Source: Psychrosphaera sp. B3R10 (GTDB taxonomy: Bacteria > Pseudomonadota > Gammaproteobacteria > Enterobacterales > Alteromonadaceae). Taken from it: 47,194 nucleotides of DNA. Under the pieces are notes generated by a model. That model was not told the DNA's origin. It did no database searches and saw only the letters and a list, made by a program, of their open reading frames with translations. This document shows, in pieces, positions 44,476-47,194 of this stretch; the first letter of the stretch is position 1; each line of letters starts with the position of its first letter. Made by a program: the position numbers and the translations under genes. The stretch spans positions 1 to 47,194 of the forward strand of contig NZ_JAHKQH010000012.1 of assembly GCF_018861025.1 (NCBI RefSeq), in the 5' to 3' direction.

Positions 44476-44827
44476 GTTGTTCTTCTTCTTTAAAACGGTT
44501 TATTTACCAATAACGTTGAATAATTTTTTATTCGCACAGCAAAAATTGCAATTGGAAAATTAAATCCTTGTCCAATGTGCTTTATATTATCAAAATTATT
44601 GACCATAAAATTAAAACAGTTTTAATTGGCAACAACCGTAAAAAAATACCACTAAAATCTTATGTATCAACCTTTGCGGCTTTAAATTGTAAGTTAAACT
44701 GAACCCGACAAATAATCGAATGCGTCGTGCCCAATCTGTATGCACTTTAGTTAATACATATTTTTACGCTTTTTCGGTTTTAACCTTGTTTTAAAGGTCA
44801 CTAATTAGAATTATAAAGGCTCCATAA
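44476..44827. other. Divergent promoter region of sulfatase and esterase
   Basis: An AT-rich region of 352 bases contains both promoters. AAGG ten bases before 44828 is the esterase ribosome-binding site. I saw no clear operator, hairpin or reading frame of interest. Confidence 0.45.
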
Positions 44828-45811
44828 ATGAAATTAATATTCAGTTTACTTTTTGCTTGTGTATTTGTTACCGGATGCGCGAGTGAACAGGCAGTGACAG
44901 TAGAAAAGTCGACTATTGACGCTTCGTCGGAAAAAGTAAGTTCTGCATCTAAATCAGATGCAAAGGCAAAAGCGAAGGCGAAGGCGAAAGCGAAAGCGAA
45001 GGCAAAAGCAGATCCAGTGCCGCAACCTGACAAGAAAGTTTTGTACAAAACCATAGGGAAGACACAACTTAAGATGCATGTGTTCTTGCCACCATCAAGC
45101 AATACCAACAAAAAACGCCCTGCAATACTATTTTACTTCGGTGGCGGTTGGAACGGTGGTAGTCCAGCACAATTTTATCGCCAAAGTGAATATTTAGCCT
45201 CTCGTGGAATGGTGGCGATTGCAGCGGAATATCGAGTTAAAAGTCGCAACAAAACGACTCCAAAAGAAGCGGTAATGGATGCTAAATCCGCAATGCGCTG
45301 GCTTAAGGCAAATGCTGCCCAATTTAACATCGACCCGAACAAAATTGTTGCGTCAGGTGGTTCTGCAGGTGGCCATTTGGCAGTAGCTATGGCAACCATA
45401 TCAAAATTTGACGACCCAAATGATAATTTGAACATCGACACTATGCCTAGTGCATTAGCATTATTTAACCCGGTTTATGACAATAGCAAAGCAGGTTATG
45501 GCTTTAATCGCGTGAAAGATTACTGGCAGGATTTTTCGCCAATGCATAATCTAACAAAAGATGTGCCGCCAACAATTGTATTTTTAGGGACAAAAGATCA
45601 TCTTGTACCAGTTGCGACAGCTGAGTCGTTCCGAGACAAAATGCAGGCATTAGGTTCTCGCTCTGAACTGTATTTGTATAAAGGCGGGAAACACGGATTC
45701 TTCAACTACAACTCTAAAAAGAATTTTACCGATACGTTATACAAATTAGACGAATTTTTAACGTCTCTAGGGTATTTAGAAGGCCAACCAACTATTAAAA
45801 TCATTAAATAG
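44828..45811 (+). CDS. Lipoprotein alpha/beta-hydrolase, carbohydrate esterase-like
   Basis: The 327-residue product has a lipoprotein signal (lipobox VTGC, Cys17), then a linker with a pure Ala-Lys repeat (residues 45-61), then an alpha/beta-hydrolase domain of the BD-FAE/acetyl-xylan-esterase-like type. The oxyanion loop is FYFGGGWNGGS, and the triad is Ser179 in SGGSAGGH, Asp257 in GTKDHLV and His289 in GGKHGFF. Removal of acetyl or similar ester groups from the polysaccharide is expected. The positively charged linker could hold the enzyme near a sulfated, negatively charged polymer or the envelope; this is inference. It marks the right end of the polysaccharide locus. Confidence 0.87.
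   Translation: MKLIFSLLFACVFVTGCASEQAVTVEKSTIDASSEKVSSASKSDAKAKAKAKAKAKAKAKADPVPQPDKKVLYKTIGKTQLKMHVFLPPSSNTNKKRPAILFYFGGGWNGGSPAQFYRQSEYLASRGMVAIAAEYRVKSRNKTTPKEAVMDAKSAMRWLKANAAQFNIDPNKIVASGGSAGGHLAVAMATISKFDDPNDNLNIDTMPSALALFNPVYDNSKAGYGFNRVKDYWQDFSPMHNLTKDVPPTIVFLGTKDHLVPVATAESFRDKMQALGSRSELYLYKGGKHGFFNYNSKKNFTDTLYKLDEFLTSLGYLEGQPTIKIIK
44960..45010 (+). repeat. Ala-Lys dipeptide repeat region in esterase linker
   Basis: Seventeen codons alternate Ala and Lys, written in DNA as degenerate six-base units (GCNAAR). The run is in frame and mixes GCA/GCG and AAA/AAG, so it may have grown by slippage and then drifted. Changes in unit number would lengthen or shorten the linker without a frameshift. 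Confidence 0.9.
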
Positions 45812-45848
45812 GTAAGTAAGTAAACACCAACCCCACAATACCTACCGT

Positions 45849-45882
45849 GCGGGATAAAACTAAGCCATTAGTTTTATCCCGC
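45849..45882. terminator. Perfect 15-bp hairpin after the esterase
   Basis: GCGGGATAAAACTAA pairs with TTAGTTTTATCCCGC around a GCCA loop, 37 bases after the esterase stop. No T-run follows on the plus strand, so it is either a non-canonical terminator or an mRNA 3'-end stabiliser. It is unlike the repeat array that follows. Confidence 0.6.
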
Positions 45883-45940
45883 AACAAAAAACTCTATGTA
45901 TTCCGACCAATGGGGTCAGAGTTGCTGAAATTTTTAACGT

Positions 45941-46800
45941 CCTCTGCACTCGGTTAGAGATCCCTAATATCGCTTAGGCTGCCTAACTTTACAAGCTACG
46001 GGGATGACGTTTTTTTGTTCTGGTTATTGTGAGCCAGTTGAAAGCGAATTATGACATTCCTCTGCACTCGGTTGGAGATCCCTAATATCGCCGAGGCTGC
46101 CTAACTTTACAAGCTACGGGGATGACGTTTTTTTTGTTCTGGTTATTGTGAGCCAGTTGAAAGCGAATTATGACATTCCTCTGCACTCGGTTGGAGATCC
46201 CTAATATCGCTTAGGCTGCCTAACTTTACAAGCTACGGGATGACGTTTTTTGTTCTGAACTTATGAGCCAATTTAGGGCGAATTATGTGATTCCTCTGCA
46301 CTTGGTTGGAGATCCCTAATATCGCTTAGGCTGCCTAACTTTACAAGCTACGGGGATGACGTTTTTTTGTTCTGGTTATTGTGAGCTAATTTAGGGCGAA
46401 TTATGACATTCCTCTGCACTTGGTTGGAGATCCCTAATATCGCTTAGGCTCTTTTGGGATGACGTTTTTTTGTTCTGGTTATTGTGAGCCAGTTGAAAGC
46501 GAATTATGACATTCCTCTGCACTTGGTTGGAGATCCCTAATATCGCTTAGGCTCTTTTGGGATGACGTTTTTTGTTCTGAACTTATGAGCCAGTTGAAAG
46601 CGAATTATGACATTCCTCTGCACTTGGTTGGAGATCCCTAATATCGCTGTGGCTCTTTTGGGATGACGGTTTTTGTTCTGAACTTATGAGCCAATTTAGG
46701 GCGAATTATGTGATTCCTCTGCACTTGGTTGGAGATCCCTAATATCGCTTAGACTGCCTAACTTTACAAGCTACGGGGATGACGGTTTTTCTGTTTAATT
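45941..46800. repeat. Eight-copy tandem array of a REP-like 101-119-bp unit
   Basis: Units begin at 45941, 46059, 46178, 46293, 46411, 46514, 46615 and 46716, each starting CCTCTGCACT. Each contains GGTTGGAGATCCCTAATATC (GGTTAGAG in the first unit) and later GGGATGACG. Read on the minus strand this is GTCATCCC...GGGATCTCC, the hairpin layout of REP-like intergenic elements. Two core forms occur: one with TGCCTAACTTTACAAGCTAC (units 1-4 and 8) and a shorter one with CTTTTG instead (units 5-7). The unit tails also alternate between AGCCAGTTGAAAGC and AGCCAATTTAGGGC, and these do not track the core type. Inside the long form TTAGGC-T-GCCTAA is a perfect inverted repeat. Confidence 0.92.
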
Positions 46801-46894
46801 GGAATGACGGTTTTTCTAAAAAAACGTTTTATCACACCTAAAGTTCAGGCTACATATAACTTCGTCTAAATCCCCCTTAGTTGAGATTTTTATC

Positions 46895-46964
46895 TCGAAG
46901 TGAACGGCAGGGACGCCGTTGCAAGGGATGGTTGTATATGGACATACTTTCATCCCGTCTTCGA
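46895..46964. repeat. Nested inverted-repeat element
   Basis: Outer arms TCGAAG (46895-46900) and CTTCGA (46959-46964) enclose GGGATG (46925-46930) with CATCCC (46951-46956), and a local hairpin AACGGC-AGGGAC-GCCGTT (46903-46920). The whole 70-base segment could fold as a branched structure. It may be a separate small dispersed repeat; no copy of it elsewhere in the window was seen. Confidence 0.6.
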
Positions 46965-46999
46965 CGATAATATAAATCTTAAATAAGGATTAGGGATTT

Positions 47000-47018
47000 G
47001 GCCGAAAGCGGCCTTTTT
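47000..47018 (+). terminator. Terminator-like hairpin GGCCG-AAAG-CGGCC
   Basis: A 5-bp GC stem with a four-base loop is followed directly by TTTTT. No gene lies upstream within 1.1 kb on the plus strand, so it may be part of a dispersed repeat rather than the end of a gene. Confidence 0.5.
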
Positions 47019-47118
47019 GCCTACTTTTTGGGCTGTTGCAAAAAGTAAGGTCGACGCAGTCGAAATAGCCGCCTGCAAGGCAAAGAAAGGCGCAGCCTGC
47101 AAGGCGAATTATGAACTT

Positions 47119-47194
47119 CCTCTGCACTTGGTTGGAGGTCCCAAATATCGCTAAGGCTCGACTCATATTACAAGCTAGGGGATGACGTTTTGTG
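47119..47194. repeat. Ninth, detached copy of the REP-like unit (cut by window edge)
   Basis: The unit restarts with CCTCTGCACTTGGTTGGAGG, then GGCTCGACTCATATTACAAG and GGGGATGACG up to the edge. It is more diverged than copies 1-8 and is preceded by GCGAATTATGAACTT, matching the tail of the array units. The array or family continues to the right of the window. Confidence 0.85.

Larger units (their letters stand above)
45812..47194. other. Gene-free region with repeat array
   Basis: No plausible gene is seen in the last 1.38 kb. The 101-119-base unit lengths are mostly not multiples of three, so the repeats cannot encode a repeat protein. The segment holds a hairpin, the eight-unit array, a nested inverted-repeat element, a terminator-like hairpin and a ninth repeat copy, each listed separately. 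Confidence 0.7.

Noticed and set aside
45941-47194. CRISPR array or integron attC sites
   Set aside because: The whole 101-119-bp unit repeats without unique spacers, so it is not CRISPR. GCCTAAC fits half of an attC core, but no matching GTTRRRY partner, cassette gene or integrase is present.

Overview
The window looks like a chromosomal segment of a marine, algal-polysaccharide-degrading gammaproteobacterium, probably of the order Alteromonadales. The reasons are low to moderate G+C, TonB-dependent uptake without any SusD-like partner, a MipA/OmpV-DUF3019-two-component cluster, a Wzc-type polysaccharide kinase, and a dense cluster of secreted type I sulfatases and glycoside hydrolases. The assignment rests on gene content only. 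No rRNA, tRNA, CRISPR array, phage genes or intact insertion sequence was seen.

Layout. (1) 1-2511, minus: 3' part missing from a secreted protein with about ten calcium-binding thrombospondin type-3 repeats between ELW..DG-type repeat blocks. (2) 2845-4107, minus: a cytosolic TIGR03032/DUF4915 protein with a histone-H1-like Lys/Ala tail and its own terminator. (3) 4372-15687, minus: a giant autotransporter, a TonB-dependent receptor, an exported S9 peptidase and a small TonB-C-terminal-domain protein, tightly packed and ending in a terminator. They read as one or two operons for surface capture, uptake and periplasmic hydrolysis of a probable peptide. (4) 15883-19139, plus: MipA/OmpV, DUF3019, OmpR-type regulator and histidine kinase, with overlapping or near-abutting genes. 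(5) 19200-22989, minus: a compact polysaccharide export module (outer-membrane barrel, short Wza-like SLBB protein, Wzc-like tyrosine autokinase) with no glycosyltransferases beside it.

(6) 23420-45811, both strands: a polysaccharide utilisation locus with GH95, GH36 (Sip1 type), GH116 (Tat-exported), a GH51/GH39-like clan GH-A enzyme with an inserted domain, a five-bladed-propeller hydrolase of GH43/GH117 type, six S1 sulfatases and a lipoprotein carbohydrate esterase. The mix of alpha-L-fucosidase/galactosidase, alpha-galactosidase, six sulfatases and a deacetylase-like esterase suggests a sulfated, probably acetylated, fucose- or galactose-containing algal polysaccharide; this substrate is inferred. 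No sulfatase-maturing enzyme, sugar transporter, SusCD pair or dedicated regulator lies inside the locus, so it must depend on genes elsewhere.

(7) 45812-47194: gene-free. It holds a 15-bp perfect hairpin, an eight-copy tandem array of a roughly 101-119-bp REP-like unit with mosaic variants, a nested inverted-repeat element, a terminator-like hairpin and a ninth, detached copy of the repeat running off the edge.
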